14,469 nucleotides of DNA. It comes from an uncultured Clostridia bacterium (lineage in GTDB: Bacteria > Bacillota > Clostridia > Lachnospirales > CAMVHY01). The position numbers and the translations under genes are program-made. The notes beneath the pieces are model-generated. The model was not told the DNA's origin and did not search any database. It saw nothing but the letters and a program-made list of their open reading frames with translations. Of this stretch, positions 7,813 to 14,469 are shown one piece after another (positions within the stretch are counted from its first letter, which is position 1; every line of letters begins with the position of its first letter). The stretch spans positions 1 through 14,469 of the forward strand of contig CAMVHY010000005.1 of the NCBI GenBank assembly GCA_947167415.1, written 5' to 3'.

Positions 7813-7956
7813 CAACAATATTTTTTTGCAATGAAAAACAATCAAACATACTTTGCTCTTTTTGAATGCGCAAACAAACTCCTGTCAATTATTTTTTTAA
7901 TGACAGAAGTTTTTGCCCATCATAAAATAATAAATTATCTATGTGAAAACAAAATT
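7813..7956. other. Gene-free spacer
   Basis: A shallow inverted repeat (CTGTCA at 7882-7887, TGACAG at 7901-7906, with a T-rich loop) lies after the stop of the radical-SAM gene. It lacks a clear T run on the minus strand, so it is at best a weak terminator. Confidence 0.35.
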
Positions 7957-8779
7957 TTACTCACGATTTTTGTCTTTATTTTTGATAAATCTATCGTGAT
8001 GAAAACAATTAATATAACTTATCGAATTCCTTTCACAATAATTTTTTATTTCTAATATTAATTTGTCCCAGAAATCAAAATTTTTATGTATATAAATTTG
8101 TTGGTACAAATCAAGATGCTGTGGGTAATACTTTTTTATATATTTTAATATGGGAAGTTTATAACTGCCACGCAAATTAAGATTTTCAAACCAATACTCA
8201 TTTACAAAATATCTTGTCCGCTCAATAATTAAACGATAATCAGTAATTTTGGGAAATATTGGCGACATAAATAAAACAGTCTTTATATTATTTTGATAAA
8301 GCGTTTGCAAAGTTTTAAGCCTATTAAAAATATTGCTGGCTTTATCCATATCCTTTTTAAAATTTTCATTAAATGTATTAATACTTACAGCAACAGTTAA
8401 ATCGCTTTAAAATATCAATGTCTCTTAAAATCAAATCAGATTTTGTGCAAATTATTATTTTACAATCAATATCAACCAATTGTTTTAAAATATTTTGAGT
8501 TACGAGATATTTTTTTTCGAACGGGTTATAACAATCTGTAACAGAAGATAAAAATACTGTTTTGCCATTTAAAATTTTTTTACTGATCGCTTTGTCACAG
8601 ATTTTAATATCTATAAATTTTCCCCATTCTTCATTGTGACCTGTAAAGCGTTTCATAAAACTCGCATAACAATATTTACAAGCGTGCGGACAACCTACAT
8701 ATGGATTTATAACATAGTCGCTTGCCGGAAGTTTTGACTTTACTACATAATCATTTACGTTTATAAATTTTTCTTTCAT
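7957..8779 (-). pseudogene. Radical SAM protein of the spore photoproduct lyase-like (mobile pair B-like) group, frameshifted
   Basis: The first part runs from ATG 8779, which has AAGGGA about six bases upstream and is preferred over TTG 8785. It contains INPYVGCPHACKYCYASF, a CX3CX2C iron-sulfur site at residues 30, 34 and 37. RFTGHNEEWGKF, SSVTDCYNPFEKKY and TKSDLILRDIDIL follow. This pattern resembles the SPL-type radical SAM proteins annotated as radical SAM mobile pair protein B. The frame stops at 8378, but a +1 shift near 8400 gives VAVSINTFNENFKKDMDKAS and continues to a stop at 7957, making about 273 residues in total, a normal full length. The partner (pair protein A) is not present. 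The shift may be a real inactivation or a sequencing error; no slippery run is obvious. The gene begins about 60 bases after sigF on the same strand. Confidence 0.75.
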
Positions 8780-8837
8780 ACTCAATCCCTTATTAAAAAT
8801 TAATTTTTATTTATAGCCTAGACAAAATTTTTACATG

Positions 8838-9551
8838 CTAAATATTTTGCCTGATTTTATTTAAAATTTTTTTTTCGAGACGTGAAACTTGTACCTGAGA
8901 TAAATTTAATTTTTTTGCCACTTCTGATTGTGTTTTATCACAGAAATATCGCTGCTTAATAATTTCTTTTTCAATGTCATCTAATTTTTCTATTATGGAA
9001 TGAATCGCGATTTTATTTATTATCTTTGAATGCCCATTATCTTTCGAGTTTAATTTATCCAATAAAAAACAAGTGCTCCCATCTGATTGATTTATAGTTT
9101 GATAAATCGACTCGACATTTTTGTTTGCGTCCATCGCAATTATTAATTCTTCGAGCGAAATATTTAATTCGTTTGCCAAATCATTTAAAGTTGCTTGACG
9201 TCCATATTTTTTTAAAAAGTTTTCCTGTGCATATCTAATTTTTCCAGCAATTTCTTTTATCGGGCGTGAAATTTTTATTAATCCATCATCGCGTAAAAAT
9301 CTTTTTATTTCGCCGATTATCATTGGCACAGCATAAGTCGAAAATTTGACATTAAATTTATTATCAAATTTATTTATGCATTTTAATAAACCAATAACAC
9401 CAATCTGAAATAAATCTTCTAGTTCATAACCGCGATTCGAAAATTTTTTCACTATGCTCCAAATCAAACCTTTATTATCTAAAATTAATTTTTCTTTTGC
9501 GTTTTTATCTCCGTTTTGTGCCAGAACAATCAAATTATTTATCTCGTCCAT
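8838..9551 (-). CDS. sigF: RNA polymerase sporulation sigma factor F
   Basis: Sigma-F (SpoIIAC) directs the first forespore-specific transcription. The 237 residues are close to the Bacillus length of 255. Region 2 is clear: DLFQIGVIGLL (46-56) for core binding and KFSTYAVPMIIGEIKRFLRD (69-88) for -10 recognition and melting. Region 3 spans about 100-160. Region 4 ends in a helix-turn-helix, TQSEVAKKLNLSQVQVSRLE. The identification as sigma-F rather than sigma-B or sigma-G rests mainly on its place as third gene after spoIIAA and spoIIAB. The gap to spoIIAB is 47 bases. ATG 9551 has GGGTG about 10 bases upstream, a mediocre site. It is held inactive by the SpoIIAB dimer until SpoIIAA is dephosphorylated. 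Confidence 0.92.
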   Translation of the reverse strand: MDEINNLIVLAQNGDKNAKEKLILDNKGLIWSIVKKFSNRGYELEDLFQIGVIGLLKCINKFDNKFNVKFSTYAVPMIIGEIKRFLRDDGLIKISRPIKEIAGKIRYAQENFLKKYGRQATLNDLANELNISLEELIIAMDANKNVESIYQTINQSDGSTCFLLDKLNSKDNGHSKIINKIAIHSIIEKLDDIEKEIIKQRYFCDKTQSEVAKKLNLSQVQVSRLEKKILNKIRQNI

Positions 9552-9598
9552 AATTTTTCACCCGTTTTTCTTAGCCAAATTTAATTTAAAAAATTTTT

Positions 9599-10015
9599 TT
9601 AAGCCAAGTTTTTAATCATAATTACTTTTGTTCCAAAATTTTTTTTCGACTTGACTATAACTTTACTCATAAAACTTTGCATCACCGTAAAACCTAAACC
9701 TGAACGTTCCATATCAGGCCTTGAAGTATATAATGGCTCCATCGCTTTTTTTATATTTTCTATCCCAAGTCCATAATCTTTTATTATTATTTTTACCCGT
9801 CGCTCAAAAATTTCGCATGTTAAAATAATTTTTCCCGTTTTTTCTTGATACGCGTGAATAATCGAATTCGTAACCGCTTCCGAAACCGCTGTTTTTATAT
9901 CATTTAATTCTTCAACTGTAGGATTTAATGGCGCAATAAAAGCAGCAACTGCAATTCGTGCAAAAGATTCATTTTCAGATTTATTTTGCATGACTATATT
10001 TATTTTATTTTTCAC
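9599..10015 (-). CDS. spoIIAB: Anti-sigma F factor / serine kinase SpoIIAB
   Basis: SpoIIAB binds and inhibits sigma-F and phosphorylates SpoIIAA. The 138 residues form a GHKL ATPase fold: N box with E46 and N50 ([12 protein letters not shown]), G1 box DYGLGI (80-85), and G2 box around ERSGLGF (103-109). Arg20 is conserved at the position used in Bacillus for contacts with sigma-F and SpoIIAA. Glu46 matches the catalytic base. The start is GTG at 10015, with GGAG inside the last codons of spoIIAA and six bases between the two genes, so the pair is translationally linked. The nearby ATG at 10023 reads a different frame and stops after five residues. Confidence 0.95.
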   Translation of the reverse strand: MKNKINIVMQNKSENESFARIAVAAFIAPLNPTVEELNDIKTAVSEAVTNSIIHAYQEKTGKIILTCEIFERRVKIIIKDYGLGIENIKKAMEPLYTSRPDMERSGLGFTVMQSFMSKVIVKSKKNFGTKVIMIKNLA

Positions 10016-10021
10016 TTTTCA

Positions 10022-10372
10022 TCACTCCGCTTTTGATTTTCTTTGACTTTTCAAAACAGATTCTAAATCACAATCAAAATTAATTATTTTTTTTAGCCCC
10101 GACATTTCAATTATTGGTTTTAAATTCGGATTTAAATTAATCACATATATCTTTCCGCCAATTTTATCTACAAATTTATATCTGCCAATTAACATTCCAA
10201 TCCCTGAACTATCCATAAAATTAACTCTTTCAAAATCAAAAATTATATTTTTAAGATTCAATAATTCAAGCTCGCGCTCGATTTTTTCTTTTATTTTATT
10301 TGTTACATGGTGGTCTATATCACACTTGATTTTTACCATTACATTTTTGTCAAGTACATCTATTTGCTTCAT
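10022..10372 (-). CDS. spoIIAA: Anti-anti-sigma F factor SpoIIAA (STAS domain)
   Basis: SpoIIAA in its unphosphorylated form displaces sigma-F from SpoIIAB. The 116 residues are a single STAS domain with the family motif NFMDSSGIGMLIGRYK at 51-66. Ser56, the second serine of DSSG, corresponds to the phosphorylated Ser58 of Bacillus. It is the first gene of the operon. ATG 10372 has GGGG about 10 bases upstream. In Bacillus this operon is read by sigma-H RNA polymerase. An AGGTATA-like element lies about 55 bases before the start, but no matching GAAT box was convincing, so the promoter is left unassigned. SpoIIE, the phosphatase that completes the switch, is not in this window. Confidence 0.95.
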   Translation of the reverse strand: MKQIDVLDKNVMVKIKCDIDHHVTNKIKEKIERELELLNLKNIIFDFERVNFMDSSGIGMLIGRYKFVDKIGGKIYVINLNPNLKPIIEMSGLKKIINFDCDLESVLKSQRKSKAE

Positions 10373-10523
10373 TTAAAATCATCCCCGCTAATTTTTAAAT
10401 CTTTAATCAAAAATAATATACCTAGCAAAAAAAATTTTTTGTCGCAGTAAAAATCAATATTTTTAAATCAATCGACAAATTATTTTTTCGCCCACAAAAA
10501 AACTAAGCCCAAAATTTTTTAAT

Positions 10524-10596
10524 AACAAAATCTCAAAAACCAAATTAAAAATTAGCTGGAGATTTTGTTTTTATGCAAAAGAAATTAGCTGCATAA
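10524..10596. repeat. Two stem-loops between spoIIAA and the 292-residue gene
   Basis: AACAAAATCTC (10524-10534) pairs perfectly with GAGATTTTGTT (10559-10569) around a 24-base loop. TTATGCA (10571-10577) pairs with TGCATAA (10590-10596). Both arms of this block contain the direct repeat AATTAGCTG. The first hairpin is followed on the plus strand by only a few T, and no plus-strand gene ends here, so a terminator role is doubtful. The 300-base interval between the genes holds nothing else apart from the terminator at 10615. Confidence 0.5.
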
Positions 10597-10614
10597 AACA
10601 AACTGCAAAAACAA

Positions 10615-10648
10615 TAAAAAAAGACCGTGAATTAAAATTAACTCACGG
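10615..10648 (-). terminator. Terminator of the 292-residue membrane protein gene
   Basis: On the minus strand CCGTGAGTT pairs with AATTCACGG (10648-10625, one G-T pair) around a six-base loop, followed by a run of seven T. It lies about 37 bases after the stop codon. Confidence 0.85.
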
Positions 10649-10684
10649 ACTTCTTATTTTGATTACACCACCTTATTTTTTTGA

Positions 10685-11563
10685 CTAGGTGTTTTTTTCT
10701 TCTTCTTTTTCTTCTTTAGGTTTTTTTTCTTTATGTTTTTCTCCTTCGATTTTGACTATGATTTTTCTATTTTGAATATCGTCGATTTTATCGACCAAAG
10801 AGTCAATCGGTTCTGTTGGACCAAGATATTTCATAATCTCGTTGTATGAGTTAGTAAAATCTTGATATTTAACATTTTCACTATATCTTTTCAAACCGTG
10901 AATACAACCTGCTAACACAAACAAACCGTAAACAATTGCTGCTGAAATTAAAAAATAAAGTGATAAGTTTAAAACGATGGCACAAACAAAAGCCGCGACA
11001 ACAAATAAATTCAAAATTCCCATCAAAATTTTTATCGATGGCTTTGTTTTGGGCGCAAAAAACCAATACATACCGATAAGTGATAAAAACGCCAATCCAA
11101 TCGTTGCTTTAAGAGAAATCGATTCTTCTGGCATATGTTGTCCATGTCCATCTTTTATAACTTTCAATCTCCATTGTAAATATTGGCGATTTGTCATTTT
11201 TGCGAATTTGTTACTTTTCTCAGGATTTTCATCAAGTAATGAATCTGCACGTGAGTTCATAGCTTGATAATCAGGTGAGTTCTCGTCACCTTTAAAATTC
11301 ATATACTCATTAAAGTTTTTAATTTCTGCAATGTCGGTCAAATAGAATATACTTTCTATTTGGCGCGAATTACCGAATATGTCTAAATCATCGAACATAT
11401 CGAGCAAATATTTTTTCCTTTTACCTTTATATCTACATGTAAATTTAAATTCATTGCCAAAATATACACCGGCGTTCATAAAGTTTATGAAATCATAATC
11501 ATAAAGATATTGATTTATAAATTCACACCATTGCTCTATTTTTTCCTCATTTGGTTTTTGCAT
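10685..11563 (-). CDS. Membrane protein, 292 residues, unrecognised
   Basis: I do not recognise this protein. The N-terminal 150 residues are soluble, acidic and aromatic-rich (INQYLYDYDFINFMNAG). Three hydrophobic segments follow at about 151-170, 178-198 and 200-222. After a short soluble linker (QDFTNSYNEIMKYLG) it ends in a tail made almost only of Lys and Glu (EKKPKEEKEEEKNT). The tail probably lies in the cytoplasm, by the positive-inside rule. The frame is open from GTG 11572, but AAGGAG (11577-11572) overlaps that codon. ATG 11563 is eight bases after it and is the better start. It is a single-gene unit with its own promoter and terminator. Its promoter is nearly identical to that of the 70-residue gene at 4774, and its leader contains a terminator-like hairpin. 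Confidence 0.8.
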   Translation of the reverse strand: MQKPNEEKIEQWCEFINQYLYDYDFINFMNAGVYFGNEFKFTCRYKGKRKKYLLDMFDDLDIFGNSRQIESIFYLTDIAEIKNFNEYMNFKGDENSPDYQAMNSRADSLLDENPEKSNKFAKMTNRQYLQWRLKVIKDGHGQHMPEESISLKATIGLAFLSLIGMYWFFAPKTKPSIKILMGILNLFVVAAFVCAIVLNLSLYFLISAAIVYGLFVLAGCIHGLKRYSENVKYQDFTNSYNEIMKYLGPTEPIDSLVDKIDDIQNRKIIVKIEGEKHKEKKPKEEKEEEKNT

Positions 11564-11601
11564 ATCAATCACTCCTTAAAAAATAAAATTTATAAACAAA
11601 A

Positions 11602-11630
11602 AAATGACGTCATTTAACGCGACGTCATTT
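11602..11630 (-). terminator. Terminator-like hairpin in the leader of the 292-residue gene
   Basis: AAATGACGTC (11602-11611) and GACGTCATTT (11621-11630) form a perfect 10-bp stem with a nine-base loop. On the minus strand it is followed by about seven T. It lies downstream of the -35/-10 pair at 11676-11648 and upstream of the start at 11563, so transcripts from that promoter must cross it. It may be an attenuator, or a spare terminator for the symporter gene further upstream. Confidence 0.7.
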
Positions 11631-11647
11631 AACCCTCCCTAAAATTT

Positions 11648-11676
11648 ATTTTAAAACAAAAATTTTTATTTATCAA
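11648..11676 (-). promoter_or_regulatory. Sigma-A promoter for the 292-residue gene
   Basis: The minus strand reads TTGATA (11676-11671), a 17-base spacer AATAAAAATTTTTGTTT, and TAAAAT (11653-11648). The spacer is the same, base for base, as in the promoter of the 70-residue gene. Transcription would begin near 11641, just before GGGAGGG and the hairpin. Confidence 0.75.
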
Positions 11677-11794
11677 GAGGTAATTCAAATTTTTTTATAA
11701 AATTGTTGAATTAAATTGTTTGCGTATAAAATTTTTCTCACGCACCACTTTTTTTAAAAAAGTTTTTATATGTAGCATAAATTTTTATTGCATA

Positions 11795-11836
11795 AAAAAA
11801 TCTCATCGAAAACTTATTGTCACGATAAGATTTTTT
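11795..11836 (-). terminator. Terminator of the symporter gene
   Basis: AAAAAATCTCATCG (11795-11808) pairs with CGATAAGATTTTTT (11823-11836); the single mismatch becomes a G-U pair in the minus-strand RNA. The six T at the end supply the run. It lies 25 bases after the symporter stop. Confidence 0.85.
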
Positions 11837-11860
11837 ATACGCTTATTTAAAATTATTCAT

Positions 11861-13216
11861 CTATAACAAGCCATTTAAAAAAATTATTATCACTAAAATT
11901 GGCAAAATAAATTTAAAATAAAAACCCAATTTCTCCGGCATATTTATACCGACGCCAGTATTTGCTTCTTTTAAATAATTTTTAAATCCCCAACCATATT
12001 TATCGTTCACACAAAATAATAAATAAACAAGTGAACCAAGTGGCAACAATAAATTACTGACGATAAAATCTTCGATTTCCAAAATATTTTTTCCATACAA
12101 CATAAAATTTTTTAAGATATTAAAACCAAATACACATGGCAAACTCATAAAAAATATAAACAAAAAATTTACAATCACGGACTTTTTTCGGCTCCAACCA
12201 AAAGTATCGCAACAAAACGAAATTAAATTTTCAAAAACAGCCATAATCGTTGAAAAACTTGCGAACTTCATAAACAAAAAAAATAAGCTTCCCCAAATTC
12301 TTCCACCTTTCATATTTACAAAAACATTTGGCAAAGTCATAAAAATTAGAGCTGGTCCTTCATTTACATTTATTCCAAACGAAAAACACGCCGGAAAAAT
12401 TATTAATCCTGCCATAATCGCAACAAAAGTATCTAAAAAACAAATTTTAATTGCTTCGTTTGTCAATTTATAATCTTTGCTCATAAAACTCCCAAAAATT
12501 TCTATCGCAGCAACTCCTAAACTCAAACTAAAAAATGCTTGTGTCATCGCACTGCTTATTATATTTTTTAATCCAATTTCACGCATTTTATTAAAGTCAG
12601 GCACGAAATAAAATTTTATTCCAGATTTAAATCCTGACAAAAAAAAACTATGTCCCGCCAAAACAATCATTAATAAAAACAAAACAACCATCATAAATTT
12701 ATTTACTCTCTCTAAACCTTTTTGTATTCCATGACTGCAAACTAAAAATCCAAACAAAACCGTTAAAAACATATAAAAAATCATTTCTTTTGGTGACGCT
12801 AACATATTATTAAAAACAAAACTTATATCTTGTGTACTCATATTATTTTTAAACTCGCTGGTTAAAAATTTTATAAAATAATCCAACATCCAACCCGATA
12901 CCGACGTGTAATACATCATTAAAACATAACACCCGAGAATACAAAACCATCCGTGTATATGCCATTTAGTATTTTTTTTTTCAAGCGTTTTATACGCCAA
13001 AACAGCACTTTTTCTACTAGCGCGACCAACAGCTAATTCCATTGTCATAATCGGCACACCCATAATTAATAAAAAAAACAAATAAAACAAAACACAAATG
13101 CATCCACCGTTTTGTCCAATCATATATGGAAATCTCCAAACGTTTCCGATTCCAATTGCGCATCCAGCACTAACTAACAAAAAACCTAATCTAGATTTAA
13201 AAAATTCCCTTTGCAT
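11861..13216 (-). CDS. Sodium:neurotransmitter symporter family (NSS/SNF) transporter
   Basis: This is an inner-membrane, sodium-coupled amino-acid importer of the LeuT fold. The first membrane segment holds the family signature GCAIGIGNVWRFPY (18-31), which forms the unwound centre of the substrate and sodium sites, followed by NGG. MELAVGRASRKSA (about 59-71) is the conserved loop after segment 2. Eleven or so hydrophobic segments are visible across 451 residues, the usual form for bacterial members such as MhsT and Tyt1, which lack the twelfth helix. The substrate cannot be read; bacterial relatives carry hydrophobic or aromatic amino acids. ATG 13216 has GGGAG nine bases upstream. It is a single-gene unit with promoter and terminator. 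Confidence 0.95.
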   Translation of the reverse strand: MQREFFKSRLGFLLVSAGCAIGIGNVWRFPYMIGQNGGCICVLFYLFFLLIMGVPIMTMELAVGRASRKSAVLAYKTLEKKNTKWHIHGWFCILGCYVLMMYYTSVSGWMLDYFIKFLTSEFKNNMSTQDISFVFNNMLASPKEMIFYMFLTVLFGFLVCSHGIQKGLERVNKFMMVVLFLLMIVLAGHSFFLSGFKSGIKFYFVPDFNKMREIGLKNIISSAMTQAFFSLSLGVAAIEIFGSFMSKDYKLTNEAIKICFLDTFVAIMAGLIIFPACFSFGINVNEGPALIFMTLPNVFVNMKGGRIWGSLFFLFMKFASFSTIMAVFENLISFCCDTFGWSRKKSVIVNFLFIFFMSLPCVFGFNILKNFMLYGKNILEIEDFIVSNLLLPLGSLVYLLFCVNDKYGWGFKNYLKEANTGVGINMPEKLGFYFKFILPILVIIIFLNGLL

Positions 13217-13265
13217 ATTTTTTGTCTCCCAATAAGTTTTATTTTAATTTACAAAAATCCATCTC

Positions 13266-13271
13266 ATTATA
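13266..13271 (-). promoter_or_regulatory. Extended -10 element of the symporter gene
   Basis: The minus strand has TGTTATAAT: a perfect TATAAT (13271-13266) with the TGn extension. No good -35 is seen upstream. It lies about 50 bases before the start codon. Confidence 0.5.
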
Positions 13272-13658
13272 ACAAAAAATTAATTTAAATCAGATTTTTG
13301 TTCGACATGTATTTTATTAAAGCTTAGAAATAAAAAAATTATCCATTTTAAAATAAAAACTTAAGTAAATCTTATGTGTTATGAAAAGATATATTTTAGT
13401 TCATAAAAAAAGCCTCTGCGAAAAAATTACAGAGGTTTTTTGTATAACCAAAAATAAAAATAACCGGTCAAAAATTGATTTATAAATTTTTAAAGTTAAA
13501 ATCAAAAGCATGAATATACTTTTCCTATTTTGACTTACTTGTTTGCTATTTTGATAGATTAGCCAGAATCACAAACAAATGCCTACGCAAAATACATTTG
13601 TTTTATTAAAAATAATATTTTTCAGATCAAAAAAATAACATCAACCGAAAAAACTTAG
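13272..13658. other. Gene-free stretch
   Basis: Apart from the terminator at 13405-13441, it holds a 7-bp inverted repeat (ACAAATG 13575-13581, CATTTGT 13595-13601) after the lysine-rich gene, without a good T run on the minus strand. No open frame with a ribosome binding site was found. Confidence 0.5.
13405..13441 (-). terminator. Rho-independent terminator, possibly bidirectional
   Basis: CCTCTG (13413-13418) pairs with CAGAGG (13430-13435) around an 11-base loop, with A runs on one side and T runs on the other. It can end minus-strand transcription from the comEA-like and lysine-rich genes. Confidence 0.8.
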
Positions 13659-14093
13659 TTAAACATCTCGCCCAAGCGAATCTGATTCCCAAAATTCTCC
13701 TTTATCACCAACTTTTAAATATTGATCCACATTTTTTTGCTTGCATATAACACTTCGACTTTGGGTTTGAGCGTTCTGAATTGCTTTGTCAAAAAAATTT
13801 TTTTGAATATCATTACTACCAAATTCTATTTTTATATCTTGCAAACAATCAACATTGTTCAACTTATTTTGATGCTCGCGAATCAAATCAGCTTGTATTT
13901 TTTTTTGGCCAGCCACGTTTTTTTTAACTAACTGTTTTTTTATTTCAACCGTTTTTTTTGTTTTCAGAGTTAATGTTTTACCACTTTTGATTTTTAATTT
14001 TTCAGTAGATCTATCGCCGCTACAACGAGATTTTTCTTTAAGTGGCGCTCCGTCTCCGTTACTGCTTTTTGGACTAAAATTAGAATTATTCAT
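13659..14093 (-). CDS. Lysine-rich protein, 144 residues, unrecognised
   Basis: No family is recognised. The first half is low-complexity and basic (KLKIKSGKTLTLKTKKTVEI, then KKQLVKKNVAGQKK), probably unfolded. The second half is more ordinary, with KIEFGSNDIQKNFFDKAIQN and a C-terminal DKGEFWESDSLGRDV. There are three cysteines and no signal peptide or membrane segment. ATG 14093 has a very good GAGGAGG six to seven bases upstream. It starts 49 bases after the comEA-like gene on the same strand and probably shares its transcript. The basic half might bind nucleic acid, which would suit a neighbour of a DNA-binding protein, but this is only a guess from composition. Confidence 0.7.
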   Translation of the reverse strand: MNNSNFSPKSSNGDGAPLKEKSRCSGDRSTEKLKIKSGKTLTLKTKKTVEIKKQLVKKNVAGQKKIQADLIREHQNKLNNVDCLQDIKIEFGSNDIQKNFFDKAIQNAQTQSRSVICKQKNVDQYLKVGDKGEFWESDSLGRDV

Positions 14094-14142
14094 TTCATAA
14101 CCTCCTCAAAAACAAAATAAGAGCAAAAAATAAAACAAACAA

Positions 14143-14469
14143 TCAATCAACTGTGATCAAATCTTTTAACTTATCAAAAGTTTTATCGCCAATGCGCGAC
14201 ACATTTTTTAAATCTTCTATCGTCTCAAAATTTCCGTTTTCTTTACGATATTCAACAATACTTTTTGCGATTGTAGTCCCTATCCCGGGTAACGATTGTA
14301 ATTCGCTTGAATCAGCTGTATTGATATTCACCAAATCTGATTTTGCCGATGATGTTCCGTTCGTGGAATCGATGTTATTAACATCAAGTTGCTTAAGTTT
14401 ATCAGTAATTAATTTATAGTTTGACAAAGTATTATCTTGTTTAAAGCTTGGAACTTCTATTTTTTGTCC
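14143..14469 (-). CDS. comEA: ComEA-like helix-hairpin-helix DNA-binding protein (C-terminal part)
   Basis: The frame runs off the window; 108 residues are visible. It begins GQKIEVPSF, which resembles the end of the SLBB domain of ComEA. A linker rich in Ser, Asn and Asp follows. The C-terminal helix-hairpin-helix pair is typical: VNINTADSSELQSLPGIG, TIAKSIVEYRKENGNF, then TIEDLKNVSRIGDKTFDKLK. ComEA proteins are membrane-anchored and bind incoming double-stranded DNA outside the cell during natural transformation; the expected N-terminal anchor would lie beyond 14469. The TTG at 14427 is inside the gene and is not the start. A related secreted helix-hairpin-helix protein with another role is possible, since comEC is not visible. 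Confidence 0.88.
   Translation of the reverse strand, partial: GQKIEVPSFKQDNTLSNYKLITDKLKQLDVNNIDSTNGTSSAKSDLVNINTADSSELQSLPGIGTTIAKSIVEYRKENGNFETIEDLKNVSRIGDKTFDKLKDLITVD

Noticed and set aside
7831..8055. Plus-strand 74-codon open frame
   Set aside because: It has no ribosome binding site, and its 3' third lies opposite the C-terminal part of the radical SAM gene.
11602..11630. TGACGTCA palindromes as a transcription factor operator
   Set aside because: The palindromes occur as the two arms of a longer perfect stem followed by a T run on the minus strand, so an RNA hairpin explains them better.

Overview
The window looks like the chromosome of a low-GC (visibly very AT-rich) endospore-forming Firmicute of the Clostridia type. 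The main evidence is a complete spoIIA operon (spoIIAA-spoIIAB-sigF). An M16 peptidase-dut pair, a VanW-domain protein and a ComEA-type protein support it. The standard genetic code with TGA stops fits all genes. Five decayed transposase fragments, a split radical-SAM gene and long gene-free stretches suggest a genome with relaxed selection, perhaps a host-associated lineage. That lifestyle is inference; the sequence does not name a species.

Layout. 1-193: tail of an ISAs1-type transposase. 257-1359 (-): an unrecognised membrane protein whose reading frame breaks at an A8 run but continues for 134 codons in the -1 frame. 1360-2109: its promoter, a fragment of an IS5-family element and a stem-loop. 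2110-3273 (+): dnaJ, followed by an unrecognised 50-residue cysteine-rich ORF and a terminator. 3612-4456: two further wrecked copies of the same IS5-family element meeting tail to tail. 4562-4774 (-): an orphan 70-residue protein under a consensus promoter. 4984-6707 (-): M16 peptidase and dUTPase, overlapping by one base and ending at a strong terminator. 6796-7362 (-): a membrane-anchored VanW protein. 7570-7812: remnant of a second IS5-family element. 7957-8779 (-): frameshifted radical-SAM gene. 8838-10372 (-): the spoIIA operon. 10685-11563 (-): an unrecognised membrane protein whose leader carries a terminator-like hairpin. 11861-13216 (-): a sodium:amino-acid symporter. 13659-14093 (-): an unrecognised lysine-rich protein. 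14143-14469 (-): C-terminal part of a ComEA-like protein running off the window.

How the genes work together. SpoIIAA, SpoIIAB and sigma-F form the partner-switching module that activates forespore transcription. The M16 peptidase and dUTPase are translationally coupled housekeeping functions. Most other genes are single transcription units, each with its own terminator. Three unrecognised genes (starting at 1359, 4774 and 11563, all minus strand) have unusually similar TTGAyA-N17-TAWAAT promoters. The two at 4774 and 11563 share about 32 bp almost base for base.

No CRISPR array, tRNA, rRNA or recognisable riboswitch was seen. The most interesting leads are the A8 frameshift, the repeated promoter cassette and the possible attenuator at 11602-11653. 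No clearly new multi-gene system is evident.
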